A program made the position numbers and the translations under genes. From Dermanyssus gallinae (taxonomy: Eukaryota; Arthropoda; Arachnida; Mesostigmata; Dermanyssidae), in NCBI GenBank assembly GCA_003439945.1, contig QVRM01000940.1, positions 337,501 to 401,500 of the forward strand: a DNA stretch of 64,000 bases. Reading direction: 5' to 3'. The notes under the pieces are model-generated. The model was given only the letters and a program-made list of their open reading frames with translations. It was not told where the DNA came from and searched no databases. Position 1 is the first letter of the stretch. Each line of letters begins with the position of its first letter. Positions 1 through 10,882 of this stretch are shown here, in pieces.

Positions 1-65
1 CTGCTACATCTGGGCTACACATGAAGAAAACCCAGTAATCAAACATATTGCTAGTCAATATGCCA

Positions 66-330
<265 letters not shown>

Positions 331-1870
331 TATACAAACTTATTTTAAATAGAGTGCCTGCATTAATTCATTTGACGACGGTGTTACATACCAGGAAATA
401 TATCATAATTATTTGAGTTTTTAAATCGTCCCACGAGCAATTACAACTCCGTGCCAAAGTACTTCAATCATATATATGCAGCGCAATTAAATATATCAAA
501 CAATAGTCCAAACATTAGATTTAATGCTTTTAATATTGCATTAAATATATTCTCAAATCAGACCATCTCCATATATTTGCTGCTTTCACTGGGCTTAAGA
601 GAACAAAGCGAACCAAATCATCAGTCCTTACAGCTGAAGGAACAACTGTTTCACAAAAGAGTGTCACTCTAAATGTAAGCATGCTTTACTGACTACCGTA
701 TAGTCCGGTATCGTCACTAATAACGACGCGCAGATAAGCTCACTTAGGCTGGCGGATAATGTGCGTTTTATTGATAGCATGTGCAATAACCATGATTTTA
801 TTTGTGTTTCCGTAAGGCTAATGCCCGTGTAGGGTTCATAAATAAAGTGAGAACATTTCGCAATTAGTATGATAAGTTACGGATAAAGGAATCTTCCTAA
901 AATTATCGGAACATTTGCACCAAAAACAAAATCAGTATTATGCAGACAAATTACACGCTGGCAAGCTTTGTGAGAACTGGGATATAGTGAACAAGCTACG
1001 CAGTAAAAGTACCCGAAAAGAAGCTAAATTAGCTGAAACACGAATACCCAATAATATTTTTGCGACCATGGGGCTAAGGAGAGTTCACAATAGCCATGAT
1101 AAAAGCTGACCCAAATACGTTTTTTAATACAAACTATTCATTATAGTACGCATATTACTCGCATTAAACGATTTATGCTCACATAAATGAAATTTAAGTG
1201 CACCGCACAGGAAACAAAGAAGTTCAAAGCGAATATAATTGTTTGCCAAAACCATTTACTAGGAATTTATATTAAGCAGCATATATTTCGCAGCAGGAAC
1301 GAGTGCCTTTGTGCATCTCTAACATACATAACAAAATTCGCGGAAGCAAATAACGTCGTTGCAGGTTTTTTGTCGACGTAGGAAACGTATTTGATCTCTA
1401 GATACGCCAGTTCCGTCGTTTATGGTGACCTGCGGGGTTGTGCCTCGTGCCTGTTGTGGGAAAATGTTTCGTCTCGAGGCAGTCTGACGCTTTTTACTCC
1501 TCATCACTTTTGTGTGGAAGTTGCCATACAACACAGGGCACCCTCACGTCCGATTGAAGCCGCTGCCATTTTGTGCAAAATTGCACGTTTAGTAGCCCCA
1601 CTTCTTTACTAGTGTTACACAAACCCCATCGATAACTGAAGTTCGATCCCACACAGATCGTCTATTCTCGTCTCTGTTTAGTCTGAGGTGGATTAAAATG
1701 CGTGTTTGGCAATGGCTTTCTTGCAGTTAGTACGGAACCTGAGCTATGGTTCCGCGTTGCAGCGTTGTTATCTGTCGAACAGAGTGTTCCAAAAACCTGC
1801 GGAATTTTTCCCTCTTCGCCAGGTGATCACCGGTGTGTAGATATCACACAAACAGACATGTGTACGCAGT
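331..1870. other. No recognisable gene or element
   Basis: AT-rich sequence with short ORFs of at most 73 codons, none resembling a known family. I see no tRNA-like boxes or long repeats. A B-box-like string near 1644 has no upstream A box. Confidence 0.5.
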
Positions 1871-1876
1871 GAACAT

Positions 1877-2340
1877 ATGTCGGTGCGCAATACTTCAACT
1901 CTAAAGCGAACGACGCAGGAGCATAATGGAAGTGCAAATTCTAAGAAGGTCCGTACTTTGTCGAAATGCCCGAACTGTGCTCGCACAGTAGGCAAAACTG
2001 CATTGTTCATCCAATGCACTGGGTGCTCTCTTTGGTTCCACCTCTCCAAGTGCACTAATCTCATCTATCTCAAAGCTAAGAAGGATTAAATGATAAAAAA
2101 AAATTAGTGGCAGACTCTGATCCCCCTCCCCTTAGTGACTGTGATGATGAGAAGTTGCCAACCAATGAAACCGCTCTGGTGACGATTGTCAAGTTTCTAA
2201 TCGGTCAGGTTCAAAAGCTGAACTGAACCGTTCACACATTAGCGTCAAGCAATGACACGTCGCTTGAGCGAAACCAAATGTTAGAGAAAAGTTAAATAAG
2301 TTCCTGAGAAACCAATCGTGATTACGAAGCTGGGAACTCG
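1877..2340 (+). pseudogene. LINE ORF1 relic with a PHD-like zinc finger
   Basis: The ORF from 1877 to 2089 (70 codons) has a cysteine/histidine pattern C-x2-C, then C-x2-C-x4-H-x3-C, around residues 33-60, with WFH in the usual place of a PHD-type C4HC finger. Fingers of this kind are known from ORF1 of CR1-like LINEs, where the protein is thought to bind RNA or protein partners in the retrotransposition particle. A LINE endonuclease relic follows on the same strand at about 2.9 kb, which supports an ORF1 origin rather than a host PHD gene. The frame ends at 2087-2089 and the sequence to 2340 is decayed. A host zinc-finger exon is the alternative. Confidence 0.5.
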
Positions 2341-2565
2341 CTTTGTCTATTATACAATTACAATGATGTTTATTTCATTCAAATTGAGTATGATATACAT
2401 TTCAAATGTATCTTCATGAAGCTCTATCTTCTTCACGCTTCCGACGAGAGAAGTAGTGCAACGATTTTCGGTCCAGCGCTGTGCACTCCACTGCATGGTA
2501 CTTGGCACACCTCTGCAGGCAGAACCGGCAGGTGCACAACTCGTACTCCTCCTTTGTCTATTATA
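2341..2565 (-). mobile_element. 5'-truncated LINE 3' end with a 14-bp target-site duplication
   Basis: A 197-bp insert (2355-2551) is flanked by a perfect 14-bp direct repeat, CTTTGTCTATTATA, at 2341-2354 and 2552-2565. The insert is colinear with the 3' end of the reverse-strand LINE at 10881-11090, including the terminal cysteine-rich region and the AATAAA-containing 3' end. It is a dead-on-arrival copy made by target-primed reverse transcription with early 5' truncation. It lies inside the older forward-strand LINE, between its ORF1 relic and its endonuclease, so it is the younger of the two. Confidence 0.9.
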
Positions 2566-2865
2566 GCTCATTCTATGTTGAAATCCCTGTCATCGATGTT
2601 GATAAGATGCTCAACGAACACGTCTGGAAGAAAGATGCCATAGTCACGACCTTCAGCGGGCGCCTCCGAGAGTTGGATGTGATTGAACGACATCCATCTT
2701 GGTAACTGAACAGGGAAATCAACTATGGACAAGGACAAGCTTTGTTATAACAATTTGACTATCGACAGTGACTCATACCCTGAATTTATATGTACATCCC
2801 TGAACGTCCCGATTACTAGCTTAACCAGGAGCAATGGACTAGCTGCACGCGTTTAGGGAAATAGA

Positions 2866-3400
2866 AGAAATTGACTTTGCGTACGTAACGGAGGCGTGGT
2901 TGGTCGACAAGTTAACGTCCGCTGAATTCACCGCGGGTGGAACATACGAGTCGTTTCGTAATGATCGTGTCAGCCAAATTCGTAGAGGGATCCAACTGGT
3001 CGGGTTGGCGTGGCTCGTCATCACGACTCACTGATGATTTAACTGCTAGGGGTGGGCTTTCAGTTGAGGAGATGTTTCTTCAGTTCTGCTGCGAATCTGA
3101 TCTACAGCAGTTGGTATGCACCTCTGATTGCGGACTGAATATTCTGGACGTTATCTTACCTACTGAAGACTTAGTTGACAAGATTACTGTATCGACCGCA
3201 CCGATCACCACTGATCATAAAATTGTCAAGTTTACTATATCTCGCGGTCCGTTCACGCCTGAGACGCGCACTGAATGGTGGGACTACGGTAAAGGTGACT
3301 ACAAAGGGTTGACAACAACTCTGATTGAGACTGACTGGGCTAGTTTTTTCGCCGCCTGTTCTGACGTAGATAGCATGTATGACAAGTTTGTGAGCTAACT
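2866..3400 (+). pseudogene. LINE ORF2 apurinic-like endonuclease domain, decayed
   Basis: Conceptual translation shows a LINE-type endonuclease/exonuclease/phosphatase domain: a TEAWLVDKL-like block near 2890, then in the 2937-3398 frame a CxSDxGLNILDVIL block (about residues 60-76) and a TTDHKIVKF block (about residues 92-101). The second matches the SDH box near the end of the nuclease. This enzyme nicks target DNA to prime reverse transcription. At least one frameshift separates the N-terminal block (about 2890-2985) from the rest. The central catalytic blocks cannot be followed. The domain precedes the RT relic at 3.87-4.4 kb and belongs to the same CR1/Jockey-like element. Confidence 0.7.
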
Positions 3401-4400
3401 GCATTTACTTGTTGAAATACTTGTACCTCGGAGAACTTCGGATACGGAGAATAGACTAAGCTTCAGTATCCAACGGACTACCAGACAACTGAGCAGCGCT
3501 ACGGCGGAGCGAGAGCCTGCATTGCTGAAAAGGCTGCAGAGAATGCTCTTTAGAAAAAGCGTCATTAAGAAGAGCAGTGTTGCTCAATCTGCCGCCTCCA
3601 GCGTTGTCCATCGGTATGTTCAAAAACCTATAAAATTTAACGACACCCTGACCAGACGGATCTACTGCTACTAATGACGACGAGAAGCTAGAATTATTAG
3701 AAATGTGTTTGCCGCTGCCTACCCAACGCACACCGAGCTGCAATTGCGAAACACTCACCCCGCTCTCCTCTCGCATGAGCCCTCCAGCGTGCAGGTGGTG
3801 AATAACGTCGACTCTTCTCCGGAGAATCTCAAATGGCGTCTGCGCGGATTGGCGAACAAGCTTAGCGCCACCCACGATGGTATCCCGGCCATCGTCTGTT
3901 CAAAGTGTGGCTATGATGTATGTGTATCGCAATAATTCGCATATCTGTTATTTGCATATTAGCTCATTCTGGTCACCTACTACAGTTACGTGAGACTCAA
4001 AATAATTGAGCCCTCTTCATAACTGATGATGGAAGACCGTTTGTCTGCCTGAAATTCGATTATAAATCCGTTTTTGATAGTACCACACACTCTAAGCTAC
4101 TTAATATAATTTCGCAATATGGAGTAAGTAGTCGAATAGTTAATTGGAATAAAGCTTTCCTAAGTGATAGACTCTTTAGGGTCAGAGTAAACGACTGCCT
4201 GTCATCTACGGCTCAGGTTACCTCGAGCTGTTCGCCGGGTACAATTCTCGTCCGTTTAATATATATACTATATACCGACTCATTGAAGCATGTAATACCT
4301 CAAGTCGCTCATGTAAAAATGTATGCTGATGATGTCAAAATGTATACCTCTAGATATTGGAACCAACATACTAACTTTTTAAGAGACGCTAGACAAATTT
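3401..4400 (+). pseudogene. CR1/Jockey-like LINE reverse transcriptase, decayed
   Basis: After the endonuclease come a linker and RT blocks in shifting frames: a LSATHDGIPAIV-like block at about 3865-3900, then from about 4045 to 4375 one long frame with FDYKSVFDSTTHSKLLNII, a FLSDRLFRVRVN block, a degraded PQGSVLGP region (CSPGTILVR) and the active-site box MYADDVKMY, whose YADD lies at 4322-4333. This enzyme would copy element RNA at the nicked target. Frameshifts and stops show it is dead. Clade assignment by eye is tentative. Confidence 0.75.
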
Positions 4401-4689
4401 ATGGAGTGGTGTAAATGCCTCGATCTCAAACTATCTGTCAATAAATGTGCTGTGCTACACTTTGTACACAACGACCTTGCACACTGATACACCAGAATCA
4501 AACTAACCGTTAAGAAGGCGATCAAAGACTTGGAAATACTAAGATCCGACACCTTAAACTTTACACCTCATATACTTGAATTGGTACCGGCTGCCACAAA
4601 GTGCCTGCACTGGGCGTTGTACTCATTTGTGATGAAAGATGCTTTTCTGTGTGTCAGACTGTACAAGCAATATGATCTCCCGGTCTTTT

Positions 4690-4930
4690 AAACATGCTTG
4701 AACAGATTAATTTTATCCGAGGCTCACTAACATTCTTTAAGTCATATTTCTCTGACAAGATTCAAGCCGCATTTAATGGCTGCGCACTTTCGTCAGAGAG
4801 AACAAGGTATCGGCTTTTAGCCAACATTGTTTCAGACCTTTCATTAACTCTTTACTTCGTGCCAGTAAACTAAAGCCTATCGGATTTGCAGATGACACGA
4901 TTTTTTGTAAACAACAGGCCATTCGCAAGG
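4690..4930 (+). pseudogene. Second LINE RT fragment with FADDT box
   Basis: Translation gives an FKSYFSDKIQAAFNG block followed, after one stop, by IGFADDTIFCK; FADD lies at 4885-4896. Order and spacing match an RT palm. It cannot be part of the preceding RT, whose own YADD box is about 560 bp upstream, so it is a fragment of a separate LINE. Confidence 0.6.
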
Positions 4931-4949
4931 CAATAACCTACGCCCTATC

Positions 4950-5560
4950 TTATCATCGGTCTTGCTTAGTGATATACCAGGACTCATTCAGAAACCTTAT
5001 TCCTGGGTCAAAGTCATCCTCTACGCAGATGATCTAGTACTATACAATCGAGCGATAATGGACCTGAAAAGATCCTTCTCGTGGAGTCCTCTCTCCAAGT
5101 TCATCTATCTTGACATAAAGATGATCCTAAGCGGCACTCACATCCTGCAGCGAGTCAACTCTAGTATAGTTGCTATGGTTTTAATACTAACTTGCAGAAG
5201 TTCTCCGTCAAGACCATTCTTAATCTTTTCAACCTGAAAGTTGGCTCCGCTGTTTCATATTGGATTACTTAAATATATGATAATCTCAATGCGTATCAGC
5301 TTAGCGCCATTAATACGGCGAGGTTTTTCAAAGGATTTTTGGGCCTCCTTTAAACACCCCAGATCCGATTAACCTATTATCTGTTCGGAACTACGCCATT
5401 CATTGAAGCTCTGATTGCCAGATTTAAACTGTTGCCAAACACCATCACTGCTGGAGTTTCGTCGTAGTTTTGAGCGGAGGTCGCGAAGCATTCTACAGGA
5501 TGCCTGCAATGATGGATAGTCCGTGGACGGATTCACTCTATAAGAACCGACATAGCCTAA
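4950..5560 (+). pseudogene. Third LINE RT fragment with YADDL box and C-terminal domain
   Basis: The frame starting at 4962 encodes LLSD-like and VKVILYADDLVLYNRAI blocks; YADD lies at 5022-5033. In other frames, from about 5200 to 5450, sequence resembles the post-RT thumb region of LINEs (a RFFKGFLGLL block, then TPQIRLTYYLFGTTPFIEALI). This third active-site box lies only about 130 bp after the FADDT box, so it is another element. Multiple frameshifts make it non-functional. Confidence 0.65.
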
Positions 5561-5763
5561 CACGCTACCCCGCTCATATATTTACATAACAGGGTCTTCC
5601 AAAACAATCTCGAGACCATGTAGGAAGTAGTAGAGTAGCATTTATTGAAGCAAATATTTTTTCCAATGAAACATGTTCTCGGAGAGATTCTGTTTCTGAG
5701 TAAGAGTGAAGTTACTAACGTCCGTGACACGGGTGCTATTGCGCGACATATGCGTACAACATA

Positions 5764-7083
5764 CGAGGTGTGTTCAATCGTTATCGCGACTTTTGAATTT
5801 TCGCGGGTTACGTTTATTCGAATTTCGATTTTTTGTGGCGTTATGTTGGTGCTCATGTCTCTCACTTATGCCGACAAGCTCGGCCATTTTGAATGTTCAC
5901 TCAATTGTTGACAGCTGCTTTGCTTGCACGTGTTTTGGATCGTCTTCGATTTTTACCTATTCAAAAAAATGCATCAAAGAACCTGTATCAAATTTTGTGT
6001 GAAAAACGAAATTAAGTGCGCGGATGCATTCCGAATGTTGACTGTGGCATACGGAGAAGCTACCTTGGACCGAAGCAACGTTTATCGGTGGTACAAAATG
6101 TTCTCAGAAGGCCGAGAAGATGTGAACGACGAAGAGCGTGCCGGACGCCCGAGCACTTCAACAACAGACGAAAAAATTAATGAAGTGGAGAAAATGGTAT
6201 TGGCCAATCGTCGAATCGCCGTTAGAGAAGTTGCTGAGGACCTAAACATATCGATTGGCTCGTGCCATTCGATTTTTATCAATGATTTGGGCATGAGACG
6301 GGTCGCCGCGAAATTCGTACCAAAATTGCTCAATTGCGACCAAAAACAGCATCGCATGAACATTGCTAATGAGATGTTGGACTCTGTCCGCGACGACCCA
6401 AATTTGCTCCAGAGGGTCATAACTGGTGACGAATCGTGGGTTTATGATTATGACGTGGAAACCAAAGCTCAATCATCTCAATGGAAGCTGCCGCACGAAC
6501 CAAGACCGAAAAAAGCGCGCCAAGTTCGGTCGAATGTGAAAGTTTTGCTGACAGTTTTCTTCGATTGCAGGGGCGTGGTGCATCATGAGTTCTTGCCACA
6601 GGGTAGAACGGTCAATAAGGAATATTACCTGCAAGTTATGCGCAATTTGCGCGAAGCAATCCGCCAGAAACGCCCGGATTTGTGGAAGAACAAAAATTGG
6701 CTTTTGCACCACGATAACGCCCCTGCTCACACATCGTTGCTTGTGCGCGAGTTTTTGGCCAAAAACAACACACTAATGATGCCGCAGCCACCGTATTCCC
6801 CAGATCTGGCCCCCTGTGACTTTTTCTTGTTCCCTAAACTGAAGAGGCCCATGAAAGGACGACGTTACGCTACGCTTGACGAGATAAAGACGGCATCGAA
6901 GGAGGAGCTGAACAAGATAAAAAAAAATGATTTTTTGAAGTGCTTCGAAGATTGGAAAAACCGTTGGCACAAGTGTATAATATCTCATGGGGATTACTTT
7001 GAAGGGGACAAAATAGATATTCATGAATAAATGAATAATTTTTGAAAAACACAAAAGTCGCGATACGTTTTGAACACACTATG
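5764..7083 (+). mobile_element. Mariner transposon, copy 1 (apparently intact)
   Basis: The element is about 1320 bp and flanked by TA (5762-5763 and 7084-7085), the target duplicated by all mariners. Its ends form imperfect inverted repeats of about 32 bp sharing the core GTGTGTTCAA...TATCGCGACTTTTG. It encodes one uninterrupted transposase. A near-identical copy lies at 30337-31633. The close similarity of the copies and the open reading frame suggest recent activity. Confidence 0.93.
5969..7030 (+). CDS. Mariner transposase (DD34D), intact
   Basis: This is a 353-residue cut-and-paste transposase that would bind the element's inverted repeats and move it between TA sites. An open frame continues upstream to 5924, but I chose the ATG at 5969 because the protein then begins MHQRTCIKFC, the usual mariner start and length. 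The N-terminal half (about 1-115) is a paired helix-turn-helix DNA-binding region. FVPKLL at 116-121 matches the linker motif WVPHEL. Catalytic aspartates are D154 (TGDESW), D249 (HHDNAPAH) and D284 (YSPDLAPCDF); D249 and D284 are separated by 34 residues, the DD34D signature. There are no introns, stops or frameshifts. Residue 160 is Asp where the second copy has Gly. I expect it to be functional or only recently inactive. Confidence 0.95.
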   Translation: MHQRTCIKFCVKNEIKCADAFRMLTVAYGEATLDRSNVYRWYKMFSEGREDVNDEERAGRPSTSTTDEKINEVEKMVLANRRIAVREVAEDLNISIGSCHSIFINDLGMRRVAAKFVPKLLNCDQKQHRMNIANEMLDSVRDDPNLLQRVITGDESWVYDYDVETKAQSSQWKLPHEPRPKKARQVRSNVKVLLTVFFDCRGVVHHEFLPQGRTVNKEYYLQVMRNLREAIRQKRPDLWKNKNWLLHHDNAPAHTSLLVREFLAKNNTLMMPQPPYSPDLAPCDFFLFPKLKRPMKGRRYATLDEIKTASKEELNKIKKNDFLKCFEDWKNRWHKCIISHGDYFEGDKIDIHE

Positions 7084-7540
7084 TATGTGATTGCAAAACA
7101 GTCACTAAGCACATCGTCATGCTCGTGAGAAAAATCTGCTTCCTCCGAAAACATATAATGCCAACTAAAATATGCGTTATTGTCGTTTAAAATAGAATTT
7201 GCAAAATTGAAGTTTTACTAATAGCTTTTACGTCCAATACCTCAAAATCATGCCCCTACGATAATTTGCAGCGTACCTGAAACTTTCACGTACGTGACAA
7301 TATATGTTCACAAAGTGTCAGTACAAATTAAGCGTCTATTTGGAAAACGCCTTCGGTATAGCTGCCGTGCCTAGTATGCGTTATACAGTGCCTTAACATA
7401 AATGTAAGAGCTATTAACCTTTTCGGCCTCTGTTTACCGAGCCATAACGGTAGAGTAAAAGAACGATTATTAATGGAGAACACAACACACATAAACACGC
7501 CTTGCACGTAGCACAGTCGCAAGCTCCGATTGAAGTTTCG
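7084..7540. repeat. Unclassified segment containing a copy of repeat family X
   Basis: Positions 7194-7273 resemble 45170-45245 and the reverse complement of about 9845-9921. The shared elements include TTTGCAAAA, TAGCTTTTA and CCTCAAAATCAT, followed by GCAGCG. The rest of the interval shows no coding or structural signal. Confidence 0.6.
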
Positions 7541-7543
7541 TCA

Positions 7544-7596
7544 CAATATCACGCAGATATGCCCACCGAAAGGGTGGGCATATCTGTGTGATATTG
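7544..7596. repeat. Near-perfect hairpin, 24-bp stem and 5-nt loop
   Basis: Left arm 7544-7567 and right arm 7573-7596 are reverse complements apart from one position that would be a G-U pair in RNA. The loop is GAAAG. The hairpin lies just upstream of the readable part of the next LINE fragment. Confidence 0.95.
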
Positions 7597-7599
7597 TTG

Positions 7600-9059
7600 A
7601 GTGAACGTAGTGAGCTCGACCGATTCTGCCGAACGGTTCTCGGGGGCACCTTCGAGCAATCACTGTGGAAAAATATAGAGATATTTTTTTTTGACAAGGA
7701 GTGTCGACAAATGATGAAGGTGATCTGTCTGTATAAACCCACAACGTCAACTGAACTTCTACAACTGGCAGAATTGAAACGAATATTTAGATGTATGAAA
7801 AAAGAAAAGAAACGGCATTACGAGGAACAACAACGCATTAAGCTAATTTCGGAAAGCGTGCGGAAACCATGGCTACTTCTTCCAAGGAGACCAGTACCTT
7901 CAAACCCATTGATAAATGACGAAGAGTGGGTAGCCCACTTTACAAATCTATTAACGAGACACGTCATATTGCCAGATCAGGATGTTTTAGAAGAAATTGT
8001 TGATTTTACTGAGGACGAAGTCAAAACCGCAATTATATCGAAGCAAAACGGGAAATCAGCAGGACCCGATCGTATTCTTATTAAACACCTGAAGTCTAAT
8101 ATTGACGCTTTATGCCCTATTGTGACAAAACTATACAATGCATGTGTTTGACAAGGCAAAATTCCCGATGAGTTGCGGAAAAGCTATCTGCAGCCTATAT
8201 TTAAGCGAAAGGGAGATGCAACTGACCCAAAGAACTACAGGGGCATAGCACTTACAAGCGTCCTTTACAAGATATTAACGTCGCTCGTCGTTAATAGATT
8301 GTACCCGTGCGTAGAAGACAAAATTCCAGCAGAACAATACGTTTTTTTAAAGAGGCGATGGACGTCAGATGCAGTTGAGTTTGTTTTAAACCATGTATCA
8401 CAACGCCTTTCTAACAAGAAAATGACATACGCTGCGTTTATAGATTTTCAAACTGCTTTCGATTGCCTGCCAAGGGACCGTTTATTAGACACGCTTCACA
8501 AACGTTTTAACATAACAGCCTTTTTAATCTCGTTCATAATATATTATCGCACAATATAATTTGGGTGAAAAACGGCGACCACTACGTACAAACACCCGTG
8601 ACACAAACCATCGGGGTAGCCCAAGGAGACTCAGCTAGCCCATTTCTTTTTATTTTGTACGTGACTGGACTCGCGGACTTACTGCGTAATCTTAAAGCCC
8701 ATTTTGCATTTTATGCTGACGACCTAGTCATTTTAGCAAAATCTCGTAACCATCTACAGTTTTGCCTCAACGAAACTGCGAAGTGGTGCGAAGAAAACAA
8801 GCTCAAAATTAACGCGGAAAAGTCACAGGTCTTACGCTTTAGCAGAGGAGGGTCATACGCGGCCAGGGATCATGATCTGTCAGTATATGGACAACCACTC
8901 AAATTAGTTAGGCACTTCTCGTATCTAGGCGTCACACTAACTCCCGGGCTCTCTTTTAGCAGACATATCGAGGAGATACAAGCAAAAGCTACGTCTGCAA
9001 TGTTTTTGTTAGGCAATAAGCACGATGTGGACGTAAAAACCAGCTATAAATTGCTTTAA
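7600..9059 (+). pseudogene. LINE reverse transcriptase (5'-truncated element)
   Basis: Three consecutive open stretches (7588-8151, 8173-8559, 8565-9059) together cover a LINE RT. The first ends with GKSAGPDRI, the second holds DPKNYRGIALTSVLYKIL and YAAFIDFQTAFDCLP, and the third holds GVAQGDSASPFLFILYV and FYADDLVILA with YADD at 8712-8723. The breaks are a TGA at 8149-8151 and a TAA at 8557-8559, and both preserve the order of motifs. No endonuclease precedes it, so the copy is 5' truncated. Conserved blocks are well kept, suggesting moderate age. The clade is not certain; the C-terminal module resembles that of the 10.9-12.2 kb element. Confidence 0.9.
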
Positions 9060-9656
9060 AATCAAAGTACTCCCTGTAGCAACATACTGCCTTTCCACAA
9101 TTGCACCATACCTGACCCTCAGCCATTTAAAAAGTCTAGACAAGCTAAAGGCCAGATATGTTAAGCGTGTTTTGCGGCTTCCAAAGTGCGCGTCGGCAAC
9201 ACTTGCCTTAGAGATGTGCGGAGAGAGAACACTTATTGAAGACCTAGCACTTAGGTTAGTAACACACCATTTACACCGCATATTCTAGACTCATATCGAG
9301 CCTACAGAGAAAACAGAAATTTAAAATTTGCAGCTGAGAATTACACTGATGGCCCGGCCTTTTCGTTACGTAGATGGAAAGGAGCCATGCAAAGGAACCG
9401 CTCGCTAATCTGCCGAATAACCTGGCACGGGTACCACCATTACATATGCATGAAGCCAAGCTGTTTTAATATTGAAGAATGTGTTTGTAGCTTTTGCGGA
9501 GAGTTTGATATTGGACGCTATCACATACTTGTGTGCCCAGGAATTTGCGGAACGTCCTTATCATCCAAAGTTAAATTTATATTGTAAGACCAAAAAGTCA
9601 CATTGTGAAAATTAAATCAACCGTCTACCAATTTTGTGGTGAAATAAATGCTGAAT
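9060..9656 (+). pseudogene. LINE C-terminal domain and 3' tail
   Basis: After the frame break at 9059 the post-RT thumb continues in another frame (LPVATYCLSTIAPYLTL, then KARYVKRVLRLPK, to about 9290). From 9387 the final domain carries ITWHGYHHYIC followed by CVCSFCGEFDIGRYH and a last Cys, a terminal zinc-knuckle-like module (CxCxxC...H...C). The 3' end at about 9638-9656 reads AAATAAATGCTG followed by GAATT repeats, a short-repeat tail as used by several LINE clades. At least two frameshifts are present. Confidence 0.8.
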
Positions 9657-9699
9657 TGAATTGAATTTCTAAAGAGATATGACAAGTGATTTATCAGAG

Positions 9700-9921
9700 T
9701 AGGTAATTTATGCATGCACATTGTCTCGACATGCCCGCCGAAAAACCCTAATTACTCCGCAAGCACGGCTCGCATTGCCATAGATTTGGTACCAGCATGA
9801 TCGTCATGAAATGTTTGCATTTGCCAGAATCCATTACAGTTTTGAGCGCTGTAAAATGTCGTAGGGCTATGGTTTTGAGGCATTGAGCGTGAAAGCTAAT
9901 AATATAATGTTTGCGAATTTT
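9700..9921 (-). repeat. Repeat family X, reverse copy
   Basis: The reverse complement aligns along its length with 45170-45387, including the terminal GTGCATGCATAAAT block at 9705-9718, ATTTCATGACGATCAT near 9800 and GCGCTCAAAAC near 9845. The ORF on this strand (9748-10005) shows no recognisable protein motif. Confidence 0.75.
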
Positions 9922-10806
9922 CTTCATAACGACCATGTCGCATCTTCTAGCCAGAACACGACGGTGTGTTCGCGGTAAAAATATAAGTTTCAATTTACTT
10001 TTCATAATTATAAAATAATTTATTTAATACTAAAACTACTCGAGCATATTTTACTTTTGCAACTATAATTATTGCTATCCCAACAGGACTTAAAATTGTC
10101 GCCTAAATTCTCCGCCTGGGTTCTTGAAATGTTTCCCTTGCGCGTGCACAACTAATAAATTTAGACAAATGTCGAACGAAGATCGGGCGATTGCGTCGGC
10201 CAAGCTTGTGAACCGCTCCGGCCAGTCCATCGATGGGCGAAAGTCTTATTCAGTTAACTCCGTACCTGAAGGGCATTGAATGTTGGGGCACCATCGTGGT
10301 GGAACCATATCCTCGACTAAATACCCTGTAGGACGTATGTTAAGAGTTCTGGTACGGTTGTGCTGAGAAAAATGTGGTATGTTGATCCACTTAACCTGTC
10401 GGGATGTATATAAGATTAGACAAAGTAGTTGTCTACTATGCCAGCCCAGACATTCATGGCGAAGCGACGCTAATATGCATGCGGCCAGATCACATGCGGG
10501 TTATCTTTAGCCCACCAATGAACATTGTGCGCGTTAGACACACATTCGTTCGAACAAGATTTAGACTAAAATGAATATTTTCTTAAGTTTTTACAGGTTT
10601 GGCAAGTGTCTTGATTGTCTTGCAACCACAGACGTCAGCTCTACTAATTTAATTAATTTGAACCACAATTATTCAGTTTAGATGTACATGCACCTGGACG
10701 TAATTGCGGTACACGCGTAATGGAAACATTTCGAGAACCTGGACATAAAACCTCAGACAGGCAAGAGTTGTATTCTCTTTACTATCACAATAGTTTCTAT
10801 TTTAGC

Positions 10807-10810
<4 letters not shown>
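9922..10810. other. No recognisable gene or element
   Basis: Moderately AT-rich sequence with no ORF of interest and no recognised repeat. It ends at a (TA)n array. Confidence 0.5.

Positions 10811-10878
<68 letters not shown>
10811..10878. repeat. (TA)n microsatellite at a LINE 3' end
   Basis: About 34 uninterrupted TA units directly abut the 3' terminus of the reverse-strand LINE at 10881-12239. It may be that element's tail or the insertion site. Confidence 0.95.

Positions 10879-10880
<2 letters not shown>

Positions 10881-10882
<2 letters not shown>

Noticed and set aside
1877..2089. Host PHD-finger gene
   Set aside because: The finger is alone and short and lies just before a LINE endonuclease and RT on the same strand, so LINE ORF1 fits better.
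6082..7154. Several reverse-strand ORFs across the mariner
   Set aside because: They are shadows of the forward transposase frame. The same set recurs at 30.6-31.6 kb only because the element is repeated.
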